Origin: Taenia hydatigena
Taxonomy: Eukaryota; Platyhelminthes; Cestoda; Cyclophyllidea; Taeniidae
NCBI GenBank assembly: GCA_036345935.2
Contig: JADWOT020000001.1
Location: 1,302,001-1,366,000 of the forward strand
Direction: 5' to 3'
Length of the DNA: 64,000 nucleotides
In this document: positions 46,901 to 61,900 of the stretch, piece by piece
Layout: each line of letters opens with the position of its first letter
How positions within the stretch are numbered: position 1 is the first letter of the stretch
Translations under genes and position numbers: made by a program
The notes under the pieces: model-generated
Database searches by the model: none
The model's input: only the letters and a program-made list of their open reading frames with translations
What the model was told of the DNA's origin: nothing

Positions 46901-49900
46901 GGGAAGGGGTAGGGGAGGAGGGAAAGCACACACGACTTGCTTTCTTCGTGTGTCCCCCGATTATACTGTTTCTGTAGGTAATGGTTGCCACCTTACCTTA
47001 TCGTTGGCCACAATCTTACTTTGTTACTTCATGAATTACTTAGGCAAGTAAAAATGGTCTTTTAAAGGGCAAGCTATCACTCTAACGACTAGCCAGATTT
47101 CCTTTGAATTCATCAAATAACGCTCCATTAACTACTTCCCGCCCAAATATCCTACTGTCGACGACATTTTGCATCAGGCCTGTGCCCGAGCCGACCTTTG
47201 TAGACACTTTCTTGCTTCGAAAGTCAAAAGTTAATTCTAGCCTAAATCAAAATCACACCTTGGAAACAGCGTTGACGGTGTGGAGCTTCCTTTTATAAGC
47301 TTTAGAAAATCAAGAGCATTCAGTGTAAAATGACCTGGTCCAACAGTTCATACGTAACATTCATCGTCCTTTGATAATGTACAAATAAAATGTTATAATT
47401 TTAGGATCGGAATTGGTTTTGAAGTAGGCCTTCTTCATCGATGCAACTGCCTCAACAATACGCGAATCAGTCATTTGCTAAACTTGTTTTCTTCTTGCCT
47501 AGAAATTCACTCTGGAAATCAAGGACGACCCTTTTGAATGTAAACTTAGCGATGATTTCATGGTAAGCCATATCGGAACTCTCTCACTTATTTCTTGGCT
47601 CCCCTTCTGGATGGAACGTTCTTTGTGAACCAATTTGGTACGTCCCTAGCTTAATGTAAAACGTGGATGTGGTTTGAAGAGGCCTTCCGTTGTGGCATTC
47701 TTATGACATTTTGAATTGGCACTCAGACACTAAAAAGTGGAATTGTTTTCCTTCTAAGATGGTTTTGCTTGCACCTGTCACCGATTTGGCTTTAATGTTT
47801 TGAAACAGCTTTAACCTTTGAAGTGTCTTAAGCAAATCAGGAGCAACTGCTACTTAATTGGTTATTTAAGTAGCGAAAACACAATGTCAACTGTAACGCT
47901 CCAGTTATTCTTTAAGACGGTATTAGAAAAGCGCCTCGATGTTTATTTCCGACGTGAAAACTGGGGCCTGAAATTTGCATGAACAGAACCTTATGTTACT
48001 AAAATGAAGTCTGTATCATTGCTAAGCGGGCAAACCCTGCCCGCAAAACTCTCTGCCCTTGCAGGTTCTAATGGACGAGAGCGTTGAGCAACAGAAACGT
48101 GTTGCTGCACTAACCTCCCAGCTGGAACAAAGTCGTCGATCTCACGGTGTATCACAGTCTTCGTCGTCGGGAGCGGTGGCGGCGGAGTTGCAGACCTGCC
48201 TGGAGCAGTTAGAATTCCAACGTGCCGCCGAATACATTGCACGCATTCGCCGCTTTTATTCGGGCTATACTATGGCTGACGACCTCTTCACGTGGAGCAT
48301 GGAGGCTGTCTGCCTGAACATTCTCGCTGACGGCGCCTACATATCGCCAGAAAAGGTGATCGAGGAGATCCGAAGACTTGACGATGTTAGGTAAACATCT
48401 TATTTGTTGGATAGTTGTCGGAAAGTTTAGCACCTTGAAGCGTTTACTCAAAGGATTGGACATGTTTTTTATGCCTTTACAATTCCTGCTACATTTGTCT
48501 ACTTGTGAAAGCACTTAGCTAATCTCCGCTTGCCTGTCTGTTGCTTGCAGTGCCGCTAAGGTTGGCTTGAGTTTAGGATCACAAACCACTAAACCTTCCA
48601 TTAAATGTCTTTAGTCCCTGGAACAACCTCCAGCCCTCCGACTTCAGCCAACTCTGCTGCCGTCGCGTACACGCTGCGTTGGGTCGTTTCCAATGGCAAC
48701 TGCGGGACTACTCGAAGCCCCTAGTGGACGTCACCGAACTGACTTTAACGGGGTCCTTCGCTGTCGCAACGCAACGTTTTATGGACCCAAGGAGTCAACG
48801 GGACTGTAAGGTGGACCTCGGCCCTCCCTGGCAACCTTCCAGCATCAATGTTGTGCGCTACGTCTCACCAACAAAATTCTTCTACGAATTGTTCGCTGGT
48901 AGGTCCTTCAATAAACGTTAACTAATTTAGGTGTACCTTCTTGTATCTGTATCTGTAGCTAGACGGTCAGGTAAGCTTTGAAGCTTTAATTCATCCATTC
49001 ATCTCAGGACCGACAATTTATTCATCCAGTTTTTGTAAAACCGCTAATTTGACCTATCATCCACCTCATATCTCTACTTTTATCCGTCTTGAATCTATTA
49101 ATTAATTCGTTCCGCGTTAAATGAGGATCCATCCGCTCATTCTGCTTGATTCCACTGCTTTTCTTGGTTCTCTTTATTTATCCTTGATGAACCTACCTAT
49201 CCATTTGTTAACCTTGAATCCATGCTGGGTTTATCCACTTGTCTTCCACGACTTTGAACCAGTTCAACTCTGGTTTCGTACTTTCAACACCACCGTCAGA
49301 TGTCAAGGAGATGTCCTTGTGCTACGGCTCAAACTGGGAGCCTACCCTTGCATGGTTAAACCTGCGTCTGGACGACATCCGACGGGCCTCAATGGATCCC
49401 TCTACGCCGCCGCTAGGCTGGTGGGACCGAGTGCGTCTCAACTGTCATGGCCGCATCGGATTCACGTGTATGCGCTTCTCTTGGCTCTATTCAACTAGCC
49501 TGGACCCCTACAACGCCCACGAGTTTCTCACCTGCCAGTGGACCGGTTGCACATTCGACTGGATTCCCGGTCAGTCAGCCTTTCACTCTACAGCTTTGCT
49601 TTAGTATCCTTAAGAGATTAGAGTAAGTTTGTGTTATTTAAAGAACTTTGCGGCTTTCCTGTAGCCTTTTAAACTTAGGTGCACATGCACTCTCCGTTCT
49701 AGGTCACATCTTTGTGAATGGCGATCTGGATTTGTTTTTCCAAACAACCTCGAAGTACGATGGAGTGTGTCACGTCCTGCAGATACCAAGTCTCAATTTC
49801 CAGTAAGAAATTCAGCCATTTTATTGTTATCAATTCCACTTTTGTACATTTTCTGTCCGATTTCAATAGCTTGTCCCCTCCTGTAAGCAGTAAGGTGGAA

Positions 49901-52900
49901 TTTTTCTCGATTGATAGTGTCGGCGTCATTCTACTTATTTTATTTAAGTACCATTCGATAGTGATAGACTGTGTCAATCCAATTGATAACTGCGGCCGCA
50001 AGCTCATGCTATTTTTTTATTTATTGCCTTTCCTCAAGGGTCTCCATGGATTGGCTCTCCTTTGGCAATCAATTTGATCATCATTCGGTTATGATAGTCA
50101 ACGGTGAACGGTTGGGTGCTGATGAACTTGTGAGTAGCATATTACCCCCCACTTACTACAACTTTTCGGCATTTCCTTGATTAAAATAATCTTAGCAGAT
50201 GATACCTTAGTTTCTAAGCCTATTTAGCCATGAATTTAGCGATTGATGACTTAAAGTCTTCAGGTGTTTGAAAAAAAATTTTGATTCGACGAAATGGCAG
50301 AAAGCCTTGTGTTTCAAAAGCCGGATTTAGAAGACCCTTTTATGCATATCAATTTTTTGGATGAGAAATTCACCAGCTGCTTTGGAAGCGGGAGAATGGG
50401 GTTATGATTAGGTAATCGGGAGAAACGTCAATCTTTCCTAAGAGTGTTGTTAAGGTCAATAATGGGTAGCCTCCTTAGGCCGGAAACGGGCTTGGATTTA
50501 CCTTGGAGAAAGTAATCATACCACGTCAGGGTTTCCTCGAAGTGTGAATTTGGCGGCACATATTTTCCATAGGTGCAGACGTCATTGTTTAAGCAATTAA
50601 GAATGCTTGGATGTGACAAATTCTAATAATCTGTCTTACCTGTTTCTATCGCATTACCTCAAACTTTCGGCGGTGCTGACCCAAGCGGATGCCATTAGGG
50701 CCTACTCTGCAGATTGACCGCCTACTACCCCCAACCAGGTGCTTTATTGGTATCCAATTGTACCGCAGATCTCGGAGCTTCAACTTTGTCCTCAAACCGG
50801 AAGCTAAAATGATGTAGATGGGAAAAGAGTAACGTCACATATGCGCGCCGCAGTCATTGAACCTGTTTGAAAATAACTTCGAGCTAATAGCTCAGAGTAT
50901 ACCATTAGGGACGATTCTAAGGAAGAGGGGCTTCATCCTCGTTAAATTTGTACTTACTGCCTACTTGGGCAATTTGATTACAGGCATAATCACTGCCTTT
51001 GTGTGGACGCAGACTATTTCTAGGGCTGTTTTTTGCCATTATTTAAAGTGTTGGGGCCCCTGCATCGTGGCCTCACAGTGAAACCAAAATATTTTAATCT
51101 CCTGCTGCAAAATACTGATTAATCGGAATCATTTTTATCCCTTTCCAGGCTCACGACTCATACGCAGCTTTCCGTGGAAACCGCCTTCTGTTAGGTTTCG
51201 TTTTCAGTGTTGGCGATGTCTCCGCTACTCAAACTCCACGGTGTTTTATCTATACCAACTTGCTGAAGCTCTTTGATCGTCTCAAGATGTGTCTCTCCCG
51301 CATCTCGCGTCCAATTCGTCGTGGGGCCGTTTTCAATCGCATTCGTCCGCGGAAGCCTCTCTTTGGGCATTTAATTCAGTGCGCTTTGTCCCAAAAATCC
51401 CCCAAATAATTAATCACCCACCTCTTTCTTACTGATGCAGCCAACTCCGATGAATTGCTGATACTTTCTACATTACACTTCGCCTGTAGGTCGCTTGAGG
51501 TGTCAGTTCAACTGCCGTGTCTGGAGGTAACTTACTGGGTCTCCTACAACAAACGCCTCGGCGTCCACGCTTGCAGTAGCGCGTTGGACCTCCACGCCAC
51601 CTTTGGTGTCCATGTGGAAGGTGAGAGGGAGGCGAGAACATCGGCGGATGCTGTAGTCTTCGTTCTGCCCCCTCGCAATCCACAGAGACGTATTGCACCA
51701 CAATGGAGTCTTCAAAGGGTCGATGCGAGGCTTCTCAACTGCCGTGCGTGGCTCTTGGATCGACCGGATCGAACTGCGTTACATCTAATATCGCGTACTG
51801 ACGAGGTGAGGAGGTTGAATGTTTCTTATTTCACTTGAAGGCATTAAAGGTACAACTCTTTTGGTTTTTAAGTAGTTCTTATGTAGCGTCCCGAGGCTTC
51901 CTCGAAAGCAAAAGAAGGCAGAATGCTAAAGTAGAATATATATATTCACCGGACAGAGGGAAAAAGGCCGCTGGGATGGCTCAGAGGCCAGCCCACACAG
52001 CTAGGGCAATGCGGCCACCTCTGTGACCTTGACAGAAACCGGCAGTTCTAACAAACAAAGTACTACATTGCCCCTCTCCTCTTTCGAGCGCCGTCCCCGA
52101 CGCACCCCTTGGTACATCTCCCGCGTTAGCCATCACAACATACTCAATGCTGCAACAAGCACCCACGAGCTAACCATGCCAGTCGCCGACATTCGACGCG
52201 ATTGAGGCGATGCTTGACACCAACGTCAGTGATCCCTCTTGGCAGTGCACTGGGCTTCGAGTTTCGTTTGGCTTTGAAACAAAGTTCGGAATATGTGGTT
52301 CTGCCGACCATCAGTATGTCCGTAGGGAGGCGTTAGCACGCCGATCTTCTTAAGCAAGTATATTAGGGGTAATCTTTGGAACGAAACTTTCCACGTGGTC
52401 CATGGCTAGTGTCGCTTCAGTTGTTGATAGCTTTCTTGTAGAACGCGGAGAAGAGGTAGATGCCGGAGGTGGACGTCGTTCGTGGCCCATCCGTTGCACA
52501 TGCACTTCTTTCGCACCGCCGCAACATGCTACAGGCGGTAGAGATCGGCATAATAACCCTATAGAGTCGGATCCGCTTTCCGCTGCCACCATTGTAGCGT
52601 CGTGAGGCTCCTCGAAGGCAAAAAAAGGCAGAATGCTAAAGTAGAATATATATATTCACCGGACAGAAGGAAAAAGGCTGCTGGGATGGCTCAGAGGTCA
52701 GCCCACACAGCTAGGGCAATACGGCCACCTCTGTGACCTGGACAGAAACCGGCAGTTCTAACAAACAAAGTACTACACTTATTTGTTTTTTTTTTCGGTT
52801 TTTTTTTTAGTTTGCGGTGCAGTCATGTTTCTTCTAATGAAGCAGTGAAGATGTGCAACTTACTCATTGATTTAAGTAGCGAATTTCATGCGCTTGTAGT

Positions 52901-55900
52901 TCCTGAGTTGTTCACAGAGAAGCAGTAATGAGTACGAGTCTGAAAGTAGCTCGCTTAGGCATGGTCACAAGAGTTGTAACTTCCGTTCCTATCCTTTTAA
53001 ACGTCATGCTGGGAAAATTCATTGAAACGCTTTTCTGTATTGGCTATCATGACAGCACCGAAGTGCAGTCGTATTAATTACAAAGCGTCAACGAACGTTC
53101 TTAATCCCCACGGGAAGAAATCCAAATTCGCCCGTTGTTATATGTTCCATTGACTTCTTCCCGATTACAAGCCCATTCGTTGGATTTGTTTTACTCTTCT
53201 GTGGGTGCATTTCAATACCCGATCGTGCCTTGCAAGACAGCGGCCTCTCAACTCTAGTTTTCGGCTTAGTCTTGAAGAAGTCATGGGAAGCAGCCTTACA
53301 ATTGTCAACGAGGGTTAGAGGCTCACAGGGTTCGGGTGTTCAAGCCTGTTATTACTTTGGGCTAATTCGAGCATTTCTAGCCCCTCGCAGTGATGACATT
53401 CCTTCCAACCCTTACAGAATTCAACTGACCAGGACGATCTTCTCTCCTCATTCCCACCCAACTCAGAATTGCTGATCTTTTCATCCCTCCATTTTGAACG
53501 AGAGCTTAGAAGCCAATCCGATCTGCCAGTCCAGCCCGTGAGAGTTCAAATTCCCGGTCTGGAAGGTTTTAACGAAGAATCAAATGAAGACACCGGACAT
53601 GTAGAAACTGAGGACACAGGAAGTTTTATAAATGAAGACTCTTCTTCGGCCTCTCTCGAACGTCGTCATACTCCAAAAATCCAGCTGTCACATGAGGATG
53701 TAAGTTTGCCTAACTGCGACAGCCAAGTTTATTTTACTTTATTATATCGCTTGTTCTTTACACAGCTGGAACCCGTTCATCGTGTGGTAGTGGAGAACCC
53801 TAAGATGCGTTGGAATGAGACTAATCGTAATCTCGTGTACACCATGATGAACATGTACAACCACGCACAAACGCTGAAAAAGAATCTCTCAGCGCAGGCA
53901 CTCAAGGGCATCTCTCTTGACATCGCAAATGGTCCCACGTGCGTTGACAACAGATATAACACCCTATTCATACGCAAACTTTCAGAAAAAGTTAATTTTA
54001 TGGAATTTAATCCAGTGTTCCACCACTGAGCTTGTCGCGATCTCGTAACGAAGGCGATGGAGCATCTACATCCTCCCGTGACAATGATGCGGAGCCTTCA
54101 AAGGCCTCAACGTGTGTCGATGTGGGCACGTTGACGGAGGAGGGAAAGGCGAATGAGCATTCCCCTACGTCCTCGTGCATGAATGCAGCGGGGGCCGACA
54201 CCTGGTCGGAGGTACCGATGCTAGCCAAACTGGTGAAGGAGGCAGAGACGGCGAAGTTTTATGCCTATTGCGAAGAAGTATGTTGGCTGATAACGTGGCG
54301 TCTCAATTTGCTTCTTTCACATGTGCAGAATTTATGGTGTATTCGTATAAAGAGAATTTAATGCATACATGGATTTCCCCTGTGAAGCAAATATATCTGT
54401 CAAAGCTATCATTGCTTTTGCTAATACAAGTATGCTTTGAAAAACCCTGCGCGCTACTCATTCTCCTTTTGAGTAGCAATTTAAGCTTGTACAAACCTCC
54501 CTATTTAAGCACGGCAAGGAATCAAATGGACCTGGGAACCGGGTAATTTCCTATGCGGTACTGGTGGCTTGATTTTAAGGATTACTTATTTTTCTTAAAA
54601 ATCTTGTCATTTCATTTATAACGCCATTTGGTCGTTTTTTACCTCTTCCTCCTCCTCCATTTCAGCTTAGTCCATAGGGAAGTTGTTGTCTTGGCAGTTT
54701 TAAAGTCCATCACTAGCATAACAGTAATAAAATGGGCTGAAGGTCCAAATATGAGGAATGTGAAGGGATGAAAAATGCCATCATGAGTAATTACTGTTCA
54801 TTTTTATCATTGTAATTCCCCCAACAAACTCAGAACTGCTTACACCACTCACGCTCCCTCGCATAAGTAGTGTATGTTCTCCCAAACTTTCCCTTTCAAA
54901 ACAATTAGGAGCCTAAGCAGCCGGATGTGTTGGACCAACTTCAAGGCCTCTCGCTGTGCACGTCCAGTCCCGTTCTCTCGCGTCAGTGGCACATCGAACT
55001 CAGCAACTGTCAGGTTCGTTGACATTCTAGCTTTTAATGCCTATTTATCTTTTTTATGGTCTTTGAAAAGGTGCTTACTCTGACAGGCACTGAGATCATC
55101 CAGCTATGGTGGATTATACTTAAAGCAAACGCTTGGTTTTTCTCTCAAAAGAGGAGAGCTTTTTATCAGTTCTTCGTCCATAATTAAACGTTATAGCGAT
55201 TTCAAGAGATTATCATCGAAAGCAGCTTCATTGCGGCCCTAGCGTCTTTCGTTTTTCTGTCCAGGTGATGCTGAAACCGAGCGACTGTGCAGGCTACGTC
55301 ATCGTCTCAGCGGCGAAGGCGCGACTGGACTCGGTTGAACACCCACCTGTCTGGCGCGATGCCCGTCTCCTCTCAAAGTCCAGTCTCATTGGTCAGATGG
55401 AGTGTATGCAGTACTACGCTACAGTCAGCGGTGGAGGTGTAAGTTGGACCTGAAACCCTACTTCTCCTGAGCACTGGACTCTATGTCTTGACTAATAGAA
55501 CTGTGCACATGGTTTACAGAATTCGCGCTGAATGTACGCGGACAAATTTGCTTTTTTGATGAAGACTTCCTATAATAGCTTAATTTTAGTCGCACCAATT
55601 CCGATGTTAGTTTACATGATCTACCTATAGATGCGTAGGCAGTAGCTTCAGTATGAAGTATGGTAAGAGGGGATAAATTTCACTTTCAGGAGACTATTTG
55701 CATCTGTTTATGATAATGGGAAATGCAATGCCGTAGTAGTGCTGAATCTGTAGTAAGTGAAGTGCTTCTGCCAGTAAACTACTTTTTCCTGTAATTAGTA
55801 ACTTGCAAGGGAGACCGCAGTGTCAGAAATTGAGTAAACGTCTATTACCCTCAATCAGTTACTCAAGCGTAAAGGAAAGAGTGTCACCACTCTTAAGCTA

Positions 55901-58900
55901 CTTACGTTCATATTCGGCATTATCACTAAGGTGACCCTCAACACTCGCCCCTTTTAGTAGCACGAAGTGAAATTACCCAGTCGTACGAAATGAGTGATAA
56001 AGTGGGGACAAATTTGAACTGTTTGACTACTCACAGCTTTACTCAGTAGAAGCTCTCTCTCCCTCTCACTACAGCTTGAGGCTTCCACACCAGACCAGTG
56101 GTTGTCACCCGCAGACGTTCGTGACTGGCTGCGCCTAGGCGCAGATTTCGGTCAGGATGCGCTCTCCGGTCGCCCCGAGGTGGTGGGATCCGGCCATGCA
56201 GTTGGTGGTACTGTCAGCGCCGCACCCTCCGCCACCAACTCCACTTCTGATACTGCTATCCAACTCCAACGCATGGTCTCGCGCTGTGCCTGTCAATTCG
56301 TCTACGTCACCTACGCACCGCTAGTTCCGACTAGCCTACCTCCTGGTCAATTCGTCCCCCCACTGGTGAGCGTTTCTTACTGCGAAATTGAAACTCGTTG
56401 TAAGGACTTGTCTTTTGGTTTCGCTGTTTATACGCGAATGTAACTGGCTCTTGGTAGACACCCGTGCACAGCTTATAACTTTGTTTGGAGTCTTGAGTAA
56501 TATGGCCTCACGATGCGCCTGCCGATTTCCCCGCGGGAACTCTGTGTAATTTCTTTTTCACGGGTCTCTTTGGATCTACGTGCTATCTTTCTGAATAACT
56601 TTCATTTGTCAGTCCACCGATTTAAGTAGTATTGTCTCGCGATGTGTCTGTAGCTTAACCTACTCTGCGTACGCATCATTGTATTCCATTAGTATTTCTC
56701 TTTTCTCTTCTCCCTAACTTCTACAAGACCCTGGACTGGCTACTCACAAATCGGGCCTCTGATTTAAGTAGCATAGTTTCCCATTATGCGTATCAGTTTA
56801 AGTTTTACCACTGAAATTGCACGGTGCTTTAGTTAACGTGGCTTCTATGGCTTTTTCTTGGCATACCTGCTGCCTGCCTGGCATCGGATCTTACTCTGAT
56901 GTGCTGTCAGGTGTCGTGTTTTCTCTTGGTTTTGTAGCCCCCAACTGAGGACGATTCGAAGATTCTGCAGAGTCCGGAGGGTGCTGACACCTTCACTCTA
57001 CTTCATAGAACTCTCAACCTCTGCACCAATTCGGTAAGTATCCGTATTTATTTATTTGGCCTTCCATCCTGAAGGCTAAATTAAGAGCCAGGGGGTGCTG
57101 CTATGGTGCTTGTATTGGAATAGAATATGAGAAGTGTTTAAACCATTCCATGCTTTGAATATGAAATTTGACATGTTCAATCTATAAGGCCAATCAGTAG
57201 AAGAATTAGTTCTTCCTGGGTGTCAGACTGGTGTCGAGATTTCAACTGCAATGGCGAAGGCGATGAAGGCTTAACCGCGGAGGTGTTTACGGCCTTCCAA
57301 CGAATAAAGCGCGGAAACGTATTTTTTTAAACCACTTCTAAACGCTTGTTTCTGCCATCGCACACTAGTCAGCTGCTATATAATAGATTCTACACGTTAA
57401 ACGCAGAATCGCATATATGTTGACTAGGGTGGTCCGAACAGAAGTGGGGATGTCCCTAAGCAGGGAGATCAACACCTTCTTCTCTTTTCATTTAGCTGCA
57501 ATATAGCATGGTCTTCGACATTGTCAATAACCTTCTTCTCTATGTGGAACCCCAACAAAAGGTAACTTTTGATGAATCTTGTTTTGTTATATGCGCCCAT
57601 TTGATTTTTTTCTGAAACTGGGAATCATCTCACCTACTGAAGGCTAACAAAAGACTTGGGGACTTTCAAGTAGTCTGACTCCGAAGCTGCCAGTGGTCTA
57701 GAATGAGAGTATTGTGGATAGCACGACTACTACTGACGAGTTTAGCCGTTTCAAGGTGGCAATTCTCAGGGCATTATAGGGATTAAAACGGAACATAGTT
57801 GCTTACAGGAAGTGTTAATGCCTACTGCTTATCACTAGATTTGTCAATCGCAAGAGAGTTACTTGAGGTTATCTGCATTTAAACTGCCATCTCGTTTGGT
57901 AGGAGCGATTCGAGCGCAACCGAGTTGGCCTGAGTTTGTTGGGTGAGCGGGAACTGCGACAGGCCATCCTACGCGACCAGGAGACATTGCGTGGCCTCGT
58001 GAACACCCAACGCGTGCACGAGCGCGAGTTGTGGGCGGCGCTGCGCCTCCTTGATCGTTCCCTCCGAGATTCTCAAACCGGTTCCCCTCCCGCCGCCGTA
58101 CCCACCAAACAGTTCTTTTTGCCAGCGTCACGCTTATCTCCCTCCACTTCTGCTGTCATAAACGCTGCCTCGCCTCGTATGCCACCTGCGCTCGCTGCAC
58201 AGGCGGAGCAGATTCTGTGGGTTGCGCCTTTTTTTCATTCAATTGTTTATTCCGTGCCTACCCATCCATGTTTCAATCCATCTCGGATATTCTTATCCTT
58301 TATCTTAAATGGTGATGTCCTGTTGGATCCGCTTATTTCTACTATTACTCCAAACAGCGTTCTTGAGATAATTGCATCAGTGGCAATTCCATGCAATTTT
58401 TTTTTGCTGCAGAGCCTTTGAAGATCGAATCGGCCAGCTGAAGGCGAGCATTGTAGAGAAGAACTCGTTGCTATCGCAGAGCATAGCCCACTTTCAGAAG
58501 GTGCACGTCCAGTCGCAGCGATTGCAGGGCGGACAGAGTGTTGCCGCGGCCCGCGCTGACACCACGGGAGGTCGACATAGGGAGATCCTTCCATGTTTAG
58601 GAGGTAAGTACTGCTTACTCTACCCCGTATTCTCCTTGAAGTATCTTGAAAACGTCTCTGTGTGTTGTCAGCCTCGTCAAGGCGTGATGTAAATAACTCA
58701 GCCGTTGACGCGGTCTGTCCGAAAAGATCATCAGCATACTGACGCAGTTTCCCATTTCTTACCTGCTGCTTAGGCAACACCGGCAATACAGAGGGCGGGC
58801 CTAACGTTCCGACACTGTCAATAAGTTCGTCTACTACTACAACATCACCAACAGCCTCGGGAACAGCGACAGCTGCAGGTGCGTCGGTAAGTATCAGTGG

Positions 58901-61900
58901 AGCTGTTGGTGGTAGTGGAGTTGAACCCTCTCCCGAAGCAGCAGCAGCGGAGGTCGAGGCGGAGGTGGTACGGCGCGATGAGGTCTGTTTCGAGCACGCG
59001 CGATGGCGCATGACCGAGGCTGATGGGCAAATCGGACTGGCGGATGTGGAACTACGCGGCTTCCTTTACGCTCGCACTCATCGACGTGATGACTCGGGCT
59101 CCCATTGGCTGCAGCTGGGATCGATGCGAGTCCACAGTCTTGCTCCAAACTCATTCTACAAGGTTAGCATTTGATAGACCCTTGTGCTTTCTAGATTGAT
59201 CAAACATGAAAAGTGAGACGCATGACCTCGGGGGTATTGGTTACCTTAATGATCGTCATCTCTTCATAGTATCGCTGTATTGTACTTCCATTCCCACAGG
59301 AGGTATTGCTGCCAGACTGTAGTAGCAGTTATCATCACACCGGTGGACCGATGATTCGTGTTGCCTGCACTCAACGACCTCCGGTTGGTGGCATCTCCGT
59401 CAAGGAGGTGATGGAAATTAGCGTTGCCCCTCTTGTTCTCCAGGTGAGAAGGCAAAATTACTCTTCTATTCACTCTCTGTCAGCAATGATGCCTGACACA
59501 GGTTCGTATTCTGCGCAGGTCAGCAAGACCTTCTACAACCAGCTGATGCCGTTTTTCTTCCCCGAACGTGGTAACGAGGAGGGCTCTTCCTCCTCCACTG
59601 CAGAACACGCTGATGCCCTGGATCCTTCCACTTCAGTAAATGCTGATTTTACTGCGTCGTCGGAAGACCTCCACGATGGCGTAGAATCCCGACTCAAACG
59701 TCGTAACAAGCAAGGGGGCAGGATTATCTCCCGACTGGATCCCAAGACTTGGAGTGGGCGTCTGCTGAGCCATTCAGGAAAACATTACGGTCATCACCAT
59801 CACCATCAGCAACAACAACGATTTAAAGCGGTTGTAGAGGAAAATGTCCCTGAAGAGGGTATTTCGGAAGCCAATTTGGTTATGGAGCAGTATGTTTCTC
59901 TACTTTAAAATACTGTGTACTTAAGTAATTTTAGTAAGGTTTTTTGATTATTTTTCCTAAGGGGTGATCGTGGGGGATCTGGAGTCTCCTGTGTTGGTCC
60001 TGAGCTTCCGCTGCTTCCTCTCGATGTGATGAGGGTAATTTCCTGCCAAGGCTTCGACGTTTCTGTTCTATATTCGGTTGAAAGTTATTAATGTTGCCAT
60101 TTTTTCATTGCAGGAACGTGCCCGTAGAAATCATGTCTTTCTCTATATCAAAATTCCTGGCTTTCCCATTCGGCTGAGCTACAAGGTCCGCTTGCTGTTT
60201 CTCTGCACTTTTATTCGAAAAATACTTTGCTCCTTAATATGCTGGGAAATATTGGGAAGAGGAGTGTGTGTGCCGGGAGCACAAGTTTTTCTCCTTGACC
60301 ATATCTGCCGGGCATGAGGATGGGGTTACCCCTTGTAGAATTGCCTGATCACTACCAATGTGGTGCACGGGGCTAGAAAGTGCTAGTCGAACATTAGCGT
60401 AACTGACGAAAGAGACTAATGAGTACCTGATGGTCAGCGTTTGAAATGTCTTTTGATTGATCTCCCGCATAGACCTGACGCGGTTTGGTGGAACCACTTG
60501 TCATTAACTAATGACGCGTACTTACTACGCGTGTGTGGAAAATATAATAATTAGAATAAATGGTACAAATTTTAGAAACATTTTCATGTCTGATATCGAT
60601 AACCTAAAAACGTCTCTTGCCTTTTCTCTAACAATAACGCCATTGGTTGAGTGAGTTAATGGCGAGAAAGGCAAGCCAACGAATCAATCAAAAGGGAAGC
60701 TCTTTTTTCTGTTTTTCACAGGGTGACAAGCAGAAGAATTTGGCTGACGTGACGAATTTCGAGTTAAACATTCCAATGTTGGAATATCACAATCGCCTTT
60801 GGACATGGCTTGACTTTGTTCTTGAGGTGAAGATGCGCATTCGACGCCAGTTGATCAAGGAGGTGCGTCTAATCCGCCTCTCAGTAATTTTGCAATTGCT
60901 TTTCAAGTATCAGGTAGAGCGTCACTTGGTCGACCATTGTTTTGGTTGGTGCAATTTTGGCTGTCCATATATCCAGTGGGCCTCTTTCTTGCTTCATTTT
61001 GCACTCCTCGGTACACTTTCGTTAGATGTTGTTGTTTGGTCTTCGGGTTTCTCTTAAGCTCTCATTTGCAGCTGAGGAATGCCTCGTAGAAGGCAATTGT
61101 CTAATCGCGTACCTTTCTAATTTCAAGGAATTTGATTTACTCAGCCTTCACCTTACATTGTAACCCAATTTGGGTTCATTAGACGTACAGTGGGCTCACT
61201 CGAGCTTGTAAGCAAAGTAGCAACTATTTCGGCGCTGAAACAGAAAGAGAATGTCCAAATCATACTTTTATTTAAGTTGCGATTGTTGTTCAATGTCCAG
61301 AGGAAGCTAACTTGATCTGCCCTTCGCAATGCATCGAACTGTTTGATTTTCTCCCTAATCTGCCCACCACAGTCATCACTGACCTTGGTCTCAATTTGTC
61401 TCTAACAAGGCGCACGACAATTTTGTCGATGATTCCAACAATCCACGTCTTGATTTCGCAACGAAGCCCGGAAGTACTTATGCAATTTAGTTGTACTCTA
61501 ATATTGATATGATTTTGATAAAAGCAATGTTAAAATTAGTATACTTCGCAGAAATAAACCAGAAAATGTGATTTTTCGAATTGAGGCAAGTACAATTTTT
61601 AATTGAATTGGTTTTGCATTTGCTACTTATTGTTAATCAGTAAGTAATATTTTATCACCACCGTTGATAATTGACTGATCCATTCAACGATAGCCGTCCG
61701 TTTCAGGTGATCAAACAGAAATTGCGTCCACGTCGAGCGCTCTCCTGGCACACGGGACACTCATCATCTAGCGATCGCGTCGCCGCTGTGGCCGCCGAGG
61801 TTGTTGACGCCGGAGTTGAAGAGGAGACGTGTCTGGAGGGACACTTTCATAGCAACAATTCCTCCTCTTCTCCCAGTGCCTCCAATGCCCTCGCTGCCAG

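Noticed and set aside
58247..59011. Minus-strand 254-codon frame, among the longest in the window
   Set aside because: It is the shadow of BLTP2 exons at 58413-59162 and crosses their introns without any family match.
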